This document shows, piece after piece, positions 22,494 to 29,945 of a stretch of DNA of 34,467 bases (the first letter of the stretch is position 1; every line of letters starts with the position of its first letter). The position numbers and the translations under genes are program-made. Origin of the DNA: Bacillus sp. ISL-55 (GTDB lineage Bacteria > Bacillota > Bacilli > Bacillales > Cytobacillaceae); assembly GCF_018613155.1 (NCBI RefSeq), contig NZ_JAGGQU010000012.1, positions 1 to 34,467 on the forward strand, in the 5' to 3' direction. The notes beneath the pieces are model-generated. The model was not told the origin of the DNA. It made no database searches and worked only from the letters and a program-made list of their open reading frames with translations.

Positions 22494-23086
22494 TGCCAAA
22501 ACATGTTGACCACGAAGAAAGAAGACAAACTATTGCAAGTGCCACGTGGAAAGTGATCGCTGAGAATGGTGCTGAAGCAGCAACAGTCCGAACTATAGCA
22601 GAGGCAGCAGGATTATCACTGGGCGCACTACGTTACTATTTCAAAACTCAGGATGAATTAATCGGATTCACACTGGAACTGGTGAAGGAGCGAGTTCAGC
22701 AAAGGATTCAGAGGATTCTTGAACAGCAGCTTCCCCCCGAAGAATCCACCTTGCGCATCCTGCTGGAAATGATTCCTCATAACGAGGAAACATATCAGGA
22801 AATGTCCGTTTGGTTCCAATTCATGAACGGAGTTAGGCAGCGGAAATTCTCTCCAGAATCCGATGATATGCTGCAGGGGATTACCCTCATGATGACGCAA
22901 TTGGAGCAACATGGCCTTCTTAAGAAAGAGCTGGATATGGAGGTGGAGATTGAACGATTGCGGGCTTTGGTCGATGGATTAGCCCTTCATGCCATGCTTA
23001 CTCCAGAAAAATACACAGAAGGTAAATTGACACGCATTTTGAAGACACATTTAAATGAGATTTTCGCCACGAGTAAAGCAGATTAG
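22493..23086 (+). CDS. TetR-family transcriptional regulator
   Basis: 197 residues. The DNA-binding domain is obvious: VIAENGAEAATVRTIAEAAG, then LSLGALRYYFKTQDELI. The C-terminal domain (about 75-197), with the LEMIPHNEETYQEMSVWFQF and LRALVDGLALHAML segments, resembles the BetI/YcdC-like effector domain. It should repress the divergent membrane-protein gene and itself through the AATACA-TGTATT palindromes in the 101-base gap. ATG 22493 has no ribosome binding site, and the promoter geometry suggests a leaderless message. The effector is unknown. Confidence 0.9.
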   Translation: MPKHVDHEERRQTIASATWKVIAENGAEAATVRTIAEAAGLSLGALRYYFKTQDELIGFTLELVKERVQQRIQRILEQQLPPEESTLRILLEMIPHNEETYQEMSVWFQFMNGVRQRKFSPESDDMLQGITLMMTQLEQHGLLKKELDMEVEIERLRALVDGLALHAMLTPEKYTEGKLTRILKTHLNEIFATSKAD

Positions 23087-23092
23087 CACCAT

Positions 23093-23133
23093 AAAAAAAA
23101 CAAAGGAACCAATCTACCTGATTGGTTCCTTTG
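23093..23133 (-). terminator. Strong terminator of the lipoprotein gene
   Basis: CAAAGGAACCAATC (23101-23114) pairs perfectly over 14 bases with GATTGGTTCCTTTG (23120-23133). Eight A at 23093-23100 become an eight-U tail on the minus strand. It can also insulate the convergent tetR gene. Confidence 0.9.
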
Positions 23134-23152
23134 CTTCTTATGAAATCCTTCC

Positions 23153-23851
23153 CTATGCCTTAAGGATTTTGATTTTATCTTCATTCTCTTTTCGGAGTTC
23201 TTCAACCAACTTGCTGATTTTTTCACTTTCTTTTTCTGAGACAACTTGCTGCTCGAGCTGTGGTTTTACCTTCTCGAGATCTTCCGGCTTTTGTTCTTGC
23301 ATTTCAGCTAGCTGTTTATATTGTTCATACCTGGCCTTGATTTCTTCGTCAGTTACTTCGACCTTGCCAATCTTACTGTCCAGATATTTATTGACCGTCA
23401 TTTGTTTTTTCAGCTGGTCCTTGAGCTCTTTTTCAGTCATTTCGTTCTTTTTTAGTGCTTCTTCGAACTTTTTTTCATCTTCAAAGTTGGTTTTGATCTT
23501 TTCCAGCTCTGCATCGACATCTTTATCTTCAATCGAGACGCCTTCCTTTTCAGCTGTCTGGAGAAGCAGCTCTGCATTGATCATTTGATCCAGAACCGTC
23601 TTTTCCAGTTCTTTCTTCTGCTTGTCGTCCATCTGATCTGCCGGCATGCCTTGCTGCTCGTAAGTTGCTTTCATGACGTCCAGCTCTTTCTCATAATCCT
23701 TTTGGGAAATGCCTTTCCCATCTACTGTAGCAACCATATCTTCTTTATTTTCCTTCTCAGCATTCCCTTTTGAGCTATCATTGCTGCATGCGACAAGCAC
23801 AAGGACAGCCACACTCAATAAAAGAATTCCTGTTAAAATGCGCTTCATCAT
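23153..23851 (-). CDS. SurA/PrsA-like lipoprotein chaperone
   Basis: 232 residues. A lipoprotein signal peptide, ILLLSVAVLVLVACSNDSS, has lipobox LVAC and places Cys22 as the lipidated residue, so the protein is anchored outside the membrane. The mature part is a SurA N-terminal type chaperone domain (VATVDGKGISQKDYEKELD, LEKTVLDQMINAELLLQTAE, MTVNKYLDSKIG) followed by a short helical tail. A recognisable parvulin peptidyl-prolyl isomerase domain, as in PrsA, is missing, so it is likely a foldase lacking isomerase activity. The protein is exceptionally rich in Glu and Lys. The ATG has AAAGGGG upstream. A dedicated strong terminator follows. Confidence 0.87.
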   Translation of the reverse strand: MMKRILTGILLLSVAVLVLVACSNDSSKGNAEKENKEDMVATVDGKGISQKDYEKELDVMKATYEQQGMPADQMDDKQKKELEKTVLDQMINAELLLQTAEKEGVSIEDKDVDAELEKIKTNFEDEKKFEEALKKNEMTEKELKDQLKKQMTVNKYLDSKIGKVEVTDEEIKARYEQYKQLAEMQEQKPEDLEKVKPQLEQQVVSEKESEKISKLVEELRKENEDKIKILKA

Positions 23852-24014
23852 AAAAAAAATCCCCTTTCACTTAACTTGTCCGTCATATTATCACATTCTT
23901 CGGATTAAAAGGGAAGTTTTTAAGAAATTGTTATTTGATTGAAATATATTAAGTGGCAATCGGTACTTTAAATCCAATCACAGAAAAACTATATTTTCCA
24001 AACCGCCACTAAGG

Positions 24015-24049
24015 AAAAAAAAGAAGCACAGGGAACTTCCCCGCACTTC
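24015..24049 (-). terminator. Terminator of the Uma2-family gene
   Basis: In minus-strand RNA GAAGUGCGGGG pairs, with a few G-U pairs, to CCCUGUGCUUC, and eight U follow (24022-24015). The AAAAAAAAGAAGCACAGGG string recurs at 26353-26371 after another gene. Confidence 0.8.
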
Positions 24050-24051
24050 AT

Positions 24052-24615
24052 TCAGGAGAAAACCTGCTCAATATCAACGTTGAAATGTTTGATGATGGTT
24101 GATTTTATTGAGCCTTTATCTTTTGCTACATCATGCAGTTTGAATTTGTTATTTTCATCTAACACATATATTTGAATTGTATTGAGTAGCGGATTCACGA
24201 TCCAATATTCCTTCACCCCATACTGCATATAAAGGTTTAGCTTAAAAACCAGGTCATGTGATTGATTTGAAGGACTAATAATTTCAATAATCAGAGAAGG
24301 AATTCCTACATATTTATTCTCATGAAATCCGGTCTTGTCACAAATAACAGAAAGGTCAGGGATGACAATCTTGGTCCCATCCATCTGTTCATTCTTTAGT
24401 TCTACATCAAATGGCGCGTGGAATACCTCACAATCAGAGCCATCAAGAAGCTGGAATAACTGAGCATGTAAACGCCCTGAGATTCTTTGATGCTTCGTTG
24501 AAGGTGAAGGAGTCATAAATATTACACCGTCTATATACTCCATTAGCTGGTCAGAATCCTCTCTAATACGATAAAACTCATCTAATGAGTTACGCTTTTC
24601 TTCTGGTAAGCTCAT
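24052..24615 (-). CDS. Uma2-family (DUF820) putative endonuclease
   Basis: 187 residues, the complete family length. Uma2 proteins have a PD-(D/E)xK restriction-endonuclease fold. The expected residues are present: MEYIDGVIFMTPSPSTKHQR with the early Glu, VIPDLSVICD with the catalytic Asp, SLIIEIISPSNQSHD with the Glu of the E-x-x motif, and a Lys in LVFKLNLYMQYGVKEYWIV. The family is abundant in cyanobacteria and sporadic in Bacillus; the biological role is unclear. The start ATG is preceded by GGGTGAGG. It stands alone with its own terminator; there is no methylase or toxin-antitoxin partner nearby. Confidence 0.9.
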   Translation of the reverse strand: MSLPEEKRNSLDEFYRIREDSDQLMEYIDGVIFMTPSPSTKHQRISGRLHAQLFQLLDGSDCEVFHAPFDVELKNEQMDGTKIVIPDLSVICDKTGFHENKYVGIPSLIIEIISPSNQSHDLVFKLNLYMQYGVKEYWIVNPLLNTIQIYVLDENNKFKLHDVAKDKGSIKSTIIKHFNVDIEQVFS

Positions 24616-24730
24616 GACCTCACCCTTCCCGCTTTTTTATAATTATATTATATACGCTTAAAATTCTCCAAGAGTCATAAGGGTGAGACATAGCCCTCAA
24701 CGGTTCAATGTGATAAATGGTGATCCAGAA

Positions 24731-25234
24731 TTAATTATTCCCCACTATCCTGCTTCTTCTTTCCAATATGATCGTATCACGCCATACCCCATCCATCTTT
24801 CCGATCCGCTCCCGCCTTCCCATTTCTCTGAAACCTTGGTTTTTATGTAATTTAATACTGCCTTCGTTTTCAGGGAAAATGCTAGATTGCAAGGTCCAAA
24901 ATCCACTCTGCTCACTTAATTCAATCAAGGATTTTAAAAGCAAGCTGCCAATCCCTTTTCCATTATGTTTTTGACTGACATACACACTAACTTCCCCCAC
25001 ACCTGCGTACACACTCCTGCTTGATACAGGACTTAGCGCGGCCCAACCAGTAACATCTCCCTCTAAACGCGCAACAATCCGACATTCCGCATCATGACCG
25101 AGATCCCATTCCTCCCAGGACGGTGCCTCCTTTTGGAAAGTTGCATGGCCAGTAGCAATCCCTTCAAGGTAGATTGCTCGCACCGCTGCCCAATCATCTG
25201 AATGCATTTTTTCTATTTTAATAGAACTTATCAT
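24731..25234 (-). CDS. GNAT N-acetyltransferase, phosphinothricin/methionine-sulfone type
   Basis: 167 residues from ATG 25234, whose AAGGTGG site lies five bases upstream and contains the alternative GTG 25243. Features are IEKMHSDDWAAVRAIYLEGI and TGHATFQKEAPSWEEWD at the N-terminus, the acetyl-CoA loop SQKHNGKGIGSLLLKSLIE (motif A, QxxGxG-like), and a C-terminal NEGSIKLHKNQGFREMGRRE. This pattern is that of the Pat/MddA group, which acetylates phosphinothricin or methionine sulfoximine/sulfone-like amino acids. Cytoplasmic. Substrate inferred from family only. Not obviously co-transcribed with the SDR gene behind it (59-base gap), although it could be. Confidence 0.88.
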   Translation of the reverse strand: MISSIKIEKMHSDDWAAVRAIYLEGIATGHATFQKEAPSWEEWDLGHDAECRIVARLEGDVTGWAALSPVSSRSVYAGVGEVSVYVSQKHNGKGIGSLLLKSLIELSEQSGFWTLQSSIFPENEGSIKLHKNQGFREMGRRERIGKMDGVWRDTIILERRSRIVGNN

Positions 25235-25293
25235 AATGGCCACCTTGTCTTTCTTGAAAACTATAGAAGCTCAGGGACTTACCCTTTGCTTCC

Positions 25294-26250
25294 CTAAACC
25301 CTGCTTACAGGGTTGCTCGTCAGGCTGATACACATATCCCATACCTTCTCGATATTCTCTTTATCGTCTGCATATTTAGGATAAACATTTTGATCCATTA
25401 GTTGCTTGATATCCTGCGCCAATCCAGATAAATAATGTGATGGCTCCATCACCTTTCTTTTATCGTTGATGAATTTGCCTGTCACATTCTTAAACTCTTC
25501 TGAAGTGCATATGTGGAAGTAGGTGTCGGCCATTGTTTCACGGGGTGCGCTGAAGACATTCTGAATCCTTGCCGCGAATTTCCAGCCTGACTGAAATTTT
25601 TCAATGGTTTCTTTCGATAGTTTGATAGCCGAAATTTGCACGGCATTGACGCTGATTCGGTGTTCCTTCAATTCTTCGGCCATTTTAAATGTCATCAGCA
25701 ACATGGCCATTTTGGTATCTCCGTACATTTTATAGGCGTTGAATGGCCTTTCGTTTTTGAATTCTCCCTGGAGGTTGTCGAACTCAATCTTCCTTTTCGG
25801 ATCGAAAAAATGCCTGATATTGGTCGTGCAGGCGTGCAGGACTCGAGCATCGTCTGACTTTTCAAGCATCCCAACCAATTGCCTCGTGAGCAGGAACGGA
25901 CCCACTGTATTCGTGGCAAAAGAAAGCTCGATACCATCATGGCTTAGCAAATAGTTTTTCTCCCCATGATTTAAATAAGCCGCATTTTGAATCAGGATGT
26001 CCAGTTTTGGATATTTCTCTTTGAGCAATGTGGAGAATTGGTGGATGGATTTGAATGAAGAGATGTCTAGCTGCAGTAAATCAATATGAGGATTCTTGAT
26101 TGCCTCAATTATTTCCTGTTGGGCGATTTTGCTTTTCTCAAGGTTGCGGCAAGCCATTACGACGGTGTACCCCTCATTGCCAAACTTAATGGCCGCCGCC
26201 TTGCCAATACCAGAATTCGCCCCTGTAATTACCACGATTTTACCGTCCAT
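25294..26250 (-). CDS. Short-chain dehydrogenase/reductase
   Basis: 318 residues, longer than a minimal SDR (about 250) and in line with the retinol-dehydrogenase/WW-oxidoreductase-like branch. The NAD(P)-binding TGANSGIG is at 10-17, ACRNLEKSKIAQ follows, which favours NADP, then LDILIQNAAY replaces NNAG, and the active site Tyr-x-x-x-Lys lies in AYKMYGDTKMAML. The start has a strong GGAGG seven bases upstream. SDR enzymes interconvert alcohols and ketones; the substrate is unknown. It lies upstream of the GNAT gene on the same strand. Confidence 0.9.
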   Translation of the reverse strand: MDGKIVVITGANSGIGKAAAIKFGNEGYTVVMACRNLEKSKIAQQEIIEAIKNPHIDLLQLDISSFKSIHQFSTLLKEKYPKLDILIQNAAYLNHGEKNYLLSHDGIELSFATNTVGPFLLTRQLVGMLEKSDDARVLHACTTNIRHFFDPKRKIEFDNLQGEFKNERPFNAYKMYGDTKMAMLLMTFKMAEELKEHRISVNAVQISAIKLSKETIEKFQSGWKFAARIQNVFSAPRETMADTYFHICTSEEFKNVTGKFINDKRKVMEPSHYLSGLAQDIKQLMDQNVYPKYADDKENIEKVWDMCISLTSNPVSRV

Positions 26251-26352
26251 AAGAACCTCCTATGTATAAAGGATCACTCTCTTTATAATAACTTATATTC
26301 GCAGCTTTGAAATTCAATGGCAGAAATATTATCCGACCCCTCACAAAGAGAG

Positions 26353-26383
26353 AAAAAAAAGAAGCACAGGGTTCCCTCGCTTC
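26353..26383 (-). terminator. Terminator of the EthD-family gene
   Basis: On the minus strand GAAGCGAGGG (26383-26374) pairs with CCCTGTGCTTC (26371-26361), with a small internal loop, followed by eight U (26360-26353). Confidence 0.75.
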
Positions 26384-26398
26384 CTTGGTTCCAATAGT

Positions 26399-26701
26399 TT
26401 AATCCACAATCGCCACTACTGGGGGCTTATTAAGATAGGCTACTAGATTTTTAACATCTTCCTGCACTTCCTGGAATTCTGGCGTTGCCAGCGCCTGTGT
26501 CAAAACTTCCGGATTTTCAAACTGCAGTTCAGCAATCAAGTATAATTTTTCTTCCGTATACATGGATTGCAGTACACGATGAACCTCTGCACCTTTTAAA
26601 TTTGGCACTTTCTGAACAAGCGGAATATGAACCTCAAAGTAGTGCTTTTCAAAACCTGCTTGGTCTTTCGGTTGGTCATAAGTAACAATAATCTTCGCCA
26701 T
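26399..26701 (-). CDS. EthD-family protein
   Basis: 100 residues from ATG 26701; the ATG at 26707 touches the GGGGG site, and the second ATG is six bases away. The EthD dimeric alpha/beta-barrel pattern is clear: IIVTYDQPKDQAGFEKHYFE, then VHIPLVQKVPNLKGAEVHRV, and YLIAELQFENPEVLTQALAT with a C-terminal EFQEVQEDVKNLV. EthD-like proteins accompany degradation pathways (ethyl tert-butyl ether, polyketide-like intermediates), but many stand alone with no known activity. Here no oxygenase or P450 is adjacent. It has its own terminator. Confidence 0.88.
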   Translation of the reverse strand: MAKIIVTYDQPKDQAGFEKHYFEVHIPLVQKVPNLKGAEVHRVLQSMYTEEKLYLIAELQFENPEVLTQALATPEFQEVQEDVKNLVAYLNKPPVVAIVD

Positions 26702-26823
26702 CTTCATCCCCCTTTGAAAAAGTCAGTCCACAACCCTATTATAAAGAACACAATATTCTCAATAAAGAATAATCCTTCGACAAAATCCTAGGGAAACAGG
26801 CGACTGTCCAAGATAGCGCCGGT

Positions 26824-27132
26824 TTATCGATCTCTATCATCTGTGAATATTTTAAGTCCCCCGAAGATAAACACAATCGGAATGACCACTAATACTAATC
26901 GAAGCACATAGATTTCGAGAATGAGACTCACGACAGCAAAAGGGATGGCAACCATTGAAGCAATCGACACGAACCTTGTATAGCGGATGGCTTTATCCGA
27001 TATTTCCGGTTCCTCTTTATACATCCAGCGGCTCCCAAACAGGATACTTTCTTCAGGTTCATAATAAGTCCAAATCAACAAACCATAGATCGGAACCAAA
27101 ATAACCACGGTAAAAAAAATCGTTGCAGCCAC
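26824..27132 (-). CDS. Small three-helix membrane protein
   Basis: 102 residues. A GTG start at 27132 sits five bases after GGGAGGT. Hydrophobic spans are at about 4-22, 52-71 and 75-93; the intervening loop, with EPEESILFGSRWMYKEEPEIS, is acidic. I recognise no family, though similar three-span Bacillus proteins are annotated only as membrane proteins. The 20-bp palindrome at 27242-27261 lies 110 bases upstream of its start and could be an operator of this gene. Confidence 0.65.
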   Translation of the reverse strand: MAATIFFTVVILVPIYGLLIWTYYEPEESILFGSRWMYKEEPEISDKAIRYTRFVSIASMVAIPFAVVSLILEIYVLRLVLVVIPIVFIFGGLKIFTDDRDR

Positions 27133-27241
27133 AATGCACCTCCCTTAATAATTCAGCGTTGGACCCTATCTAATGTTACGCTTATTCTCTGAAAAGGTTT
27201 CATTCTTCACATTTGAAAGTCAGTACCCCCCTTGTTTTTTC

Positions 27242-27261
27242 TTAATCAAACGTTTGATTAA
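27242..27261. promoter_or_regulatory. Perfect 20-bp palindrome, copy 2
   Basis: TTAATCAAACGTTTGATTAA, identical to 9975-9994. It lies between a minus-strand gene end (27362) and the next minus-strand start (27132), a reasonable operator position. Confidence 0.6.
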
Positions 27262-27361
27262 AAAGGGCTGAACCCGCGCCACTCCTCGCTTTTACAAAAA
27301 AATCGCCCAGAACCCGAAAGCCCTGAACGTTAATATTTATTCCTTGTCCTGCCAGAACAAA

Positions 27362-27643
27362 TCAAATAAAAAAGCCGCTAATGACAGTATAGGTAATTAT
27401 CCCCAAGAACAGTAATGGCGGCAAAGCACTAATGATCAACCCAAACTTCGCACCCCTTTTAGTGAAAGAAAGAGCAGCACCAACCAGCCATATTAAAATA
27501 AACACAAGGAACCCAGGGTCAACAAAATAGTCATCACCGAAGTTTTCACCAATTGCCCCTGCAGCCATAAAAATACTGATCGGTATTGTAATGGCTCCCA
27601 TTAACACCAAGTGAATGATTCTAAATATTTTAAATCGCAACAT
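27362..27643 (-). CDS. Small membrane protein of unknown function
   Basis: 93 residues from ATG 27643, with GGAGGG at ideal distance; the frame to 27691 lacks a site. Three hydrophobic spans (about 8-30, 43-58, 68-90) are separated by GENFGDDYFVDPG and the basic TKRGAKFG. No family is recognised. It is in the same direction as the gene at 26824, but separated by 229 bases including the palindrome, so it is probably an independent unit. Confidence 0.65.
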   Translation of the reverse strand: MLRFKIFRIIHLVLMGAITIPISIFMAAGAIGENFGDDYFVDPGFLVFILIWLVGAALSFTKRGAKFGLIISALPPLLFLGIITYTVISGFFI

Positions 27644-27952
27644 TATCCCTCCTCTCATAAACTTTACCATAAAAAACCAAAAGAATGTCAAAGGGACGGA
27701 TCCTCAGTCCACAATTCTTTACGAATTATGAACTGCTGAAACCGTCCCTTTTAACCATGGTTCTTTTCTCAAACTTTGCTGCTATTTGACTGCAACATAG
27801 GATTTTATGACCAGTATTCTTCGTAAAGTTTACTCTTTTATGAGAAAAGAGCTTGCAAACTTTATTCCGAACTGCAAAATGGCCTTATATTACGTTAAAA
27901 TCGGCTTTAGGATTTTAACAACAATCGTTACGAAAACAACAGCATAACCATT
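27644..27952. other. Intergenic region with one GGGACGG element
   Basis: Contains the small inverted-ended element at 27690-27751; the rest is AT-rich. TTTTCTC at 27765-27771 and GAGAAAA at 27841-27847 are inverted, but with a 69-base spacing I draw no conclusion. No gene is supported. Confidence 0.4.
27690..27751. repeat. Short element with AAAGGGACGG inverted ends
   Basis: AAAGGGACGG (27690-27699) and CCGTCCCTTT (27742-27751) are perfect 10-bp inverted ends around 42 bases, with CTCAG-type interior sequence as in the larger dispersed elements. Confidence 0.65.
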
Positions 27953-28666
27953 TTATTTTTCCGTTTTAAATGTTACTTCGCCGACTCCTAAGTCTGCATC
28001 CAGATCGATCTTTACTTTTGCATCTTCGTAGGCTTCATTAACATAAACGCCATCTCCTTTTGAAATTAAGTTTTCAAAGGATGAGGACCCTATGCCTTTT
28101 TGCGAGTGTACTCTTACTCCTGTGTCTTTTGGAAGGATCACGGTCATCTTTCCTACTCCCGATGAAATACGGACATCAAAGCTTTCTTTCCAATCCCCTC
28201 CGAGATCCACGGTTATATCACCAACACCTGCGTTCACTTCAAGGTTGGAAAGCTGAATTCCTTTCAAGTCCAGATCCGTGTCTGATGCCCCTGCATTGAC
28301 GACAAGGTCCACTGGAACATCTTCGCTGATTTTCAAATCCCATTCATTCTTCATCTTCCCGAATTTAAAATGGTCTGGCTGAGCAATCTCCACTTTGCCG
28401 ACTTTCCCGTTTAGATCATATGAAACTTCAGGTTTCATTTTTTCAGGTTCATAAACTGCGTTGCCATTCACCCATTCATCGGCACCGCCCGCAACATCCA
28501 TTTTCCCGGCGCCAAAATTCAAAACCACCTCGAGCTCTTTTGCCCGATCCTTCTCAACCACGATCTCTTCATCACTTTCGTTATTAGCAAGAATTGTGTT
28601 ATTACACCCTGACAGTATTAAAACAGCCGATAATGCCGCCAAACCAAAACCCATCACTTTTTTCAT
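27953..28666 (-). CDS. Toast-rack type lipoprotein (DUF2154/LiaF-C-like)
   Basis: 237 residues. The lipoprotein signal ends in LILSGC (Cys21), so the protein is anchored on the outer face of the membrane. The N-terminal domain contains VVLNFGAGKMDVAGGADEWV, typical of the toast-rack domain. The C-terminal part is a beta-helix-like run of short repeats (NAGASDTDLDLKGIQLSNLE, VNAGVGDITVDL, ISSGVGKMTVILPKDTGVRV, DLGVGEVTF). This resembles the extracellular domain of LiaF-like cell-envelope stress proteins, but LiaF's membrane helices and the LiaRS genes are absent here. An envelope-sensing role is inferred from the fold. Confidence 0.85.
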   Translation of the reverse strand: MKKVMGFGLAALSAVLILSGCNNTILANNESDEEIVVEKDRAKELEVVLNFGAGKMDVAGGADEWVNGNAVYEPEKMKPEVSYDLNGKVGKVEIAQPDHFKFGKMKNEWDLKISEDVPVDLVVNAGASDTDLDLKGIQLSNLEVNAGVGDITVDLGGDWKESFDVRISSGVGKMTVILPKDTGVRVHSQKGIGSSSFENLISKGDGVYVNEAYEDAKVKIDLDADLGVGEVTFKTEK

Positions 28667-28917
28667 TTTATTTCGCCTCCAATTGATTATAGGTTAATCA
28701 TAAGGCACTTCCCAGCTTCATTTAACAGTCTGGGGCTTTAACTTATAATCAGTCTTGAGACCTATATATGGAATATAATGGGACAAACTAACGATATAAC
28801 ATTAGGATAGATGGTAAGACGTTACCGCCAACACATTGGAATGTTTATCTCCTTGCCCAAAGGCTAAATGTAGTTATGCACTTTTGTGAAGTGGAATAAT
28901 ATGAATAAACTACTAAA

Positions 28918-29658
28918 ATGAAGGCTGGGATAAGAATGGGACTTTTTTTCTTGAATCTGATTGCCACGGTGCTCGTGGTGCTGGTCAATGCTCTTGCAAA
29001 TATCCTTCCAATCAACGGGCAGACGACGGGGGAAATATCCAATAGACTGGATGTGCTGTTTACTCCGGCTGGATATGTTTTTGGGATATGGGGATTGATT
29101 TATTTCCTATTGTTTATTTGGACAATCAGGCAGTTTCCCGCTTCAAGGAGGAATTTGCCGATTTACCAAAGGGCCACTCCGTTATATGTACTAAGCTCTG
29201 TCCTTAATATCGCCTGGATCCTTTTATGGCATTACGAGTTCTTCCTTTTGACGGTATTGGTGATGATCGGTTTGCTGCTGACTCTCATCAGGCTATATCA
29301 TCTCATCAAAAATAAAGACCATTCATTTTGGGATCTACTACCCTTTTCTGTCTACCTCGGCTGGATCAGCGTCGCCACCATTGCCAATATCAGCTATTAC
29401 TTGAAGGATATAGGCTGGAATGGTTTCGGTCTTTCCGATGTCACCTGGACACTGATCATGCTCGTGGTCGCCACACTCCTGGCTTTTTATTTTCACCGTA
29501 AGAATGAGGATTATATTTATCCACTAGTATTCGTCTGGGCCTTTATCGGAATCGGTGTGAAAAATGCTGCCTCCCACCCGACAGTCAGCACCACTGCCTA
29601 TATCCTGTCCGCAATCATTTTGGCCCTGATATTTTTCAGGCTGTTTAGGAAGCACTGA
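28918..29658 (+). CDS. TspO/MBR-related tryptophan-rich membrane protein
   Basis: 246 residues with six or seven membrane spans. The hallmark N-terminal block is VNALANILPINGQTTGEISN, then VLFTPAGYVFGIWGLIYFLL, as in the longer TspO-like proteins of Bacillus; WI/W residues recur in later helices (NIAWILLWHYE, YLGWISVATIANISYYLK, WNGFGLSDVTWTLIM). TspO proteins bind porphyrins and are linked to stress responses, but this longer branch has no established function. ATG 28918 has no good ribosome site; ATG 28936, with GGGATAAG upstream, is a credible alternative. The gene is divergent from the toast-rack lipoprotein (251 bases apart). Confidence 0.85.
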   Translation: MKAGIRMGLFFLNLIATVLVVLVNALANILPINGQTTGEISNRLDVLFTPAGYVFGIWGLIYFLLFIWTIRQFPASRRNLPIYQRATPLYVLSSVLNIAWILLWHYEFFLLTVLVMIGLLLTLIRLYHLIKNKDHSFWDLLPFSVYLGWISVATIANISYYLKDIGWNGFGLSDVTWTLIMLVVATLLAFYFHRKNEDYIYPLVFVWAFIGIGVKNAASHPTVSTTAYILSAIILALIFFRLFRKH

Positions 29659-29780
29659 TTATGGACAGCTCTTATTGGGAATCCAAAAGCAATTGCATCA
29701 CCACGTCAAAAATTGCTGAGGATTCCTTTTTTCCTGTTGAGGCCGGATATGCTCGTAAAATCCGGCAGCCCTTGTTCTGT

Positions 29781-29810
29781 TTGACTTACCAAAATCATTA
29801 CTGATAAGAT
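29781..29810 (+). promoter_or_regulatory. Candidate promoter of the yibEF-like pair
   Basis: TTGACT (29781-29786) and TAAGAT (29805-29810) are separated by 18 bases, about 135 bases before the first start codon. The leader holds a perfect 12-bp palindrome, ATCACATGTGAT (29822-29833), which may be an operator. Confidence 0.5.
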
Positions 29811-29945
29811 ACTTTTGACTGATCACATGTGATTATAACGCCATGACCATTGGCGAACTAATCCATCAATCAATAAACCGTAATCTTACCAATGCACATC
29901 TTCAGTCAGAAGGTGTTTTTTATTTTTCGAACACGGAGGCCTACC

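Noticed and set aside
28667-28917. tRNA or riboswitch in the gap before the TspO-like gene
   Set aside because: No cloverleaf, conserved riboswitch core or terminator pair could be found by eye.
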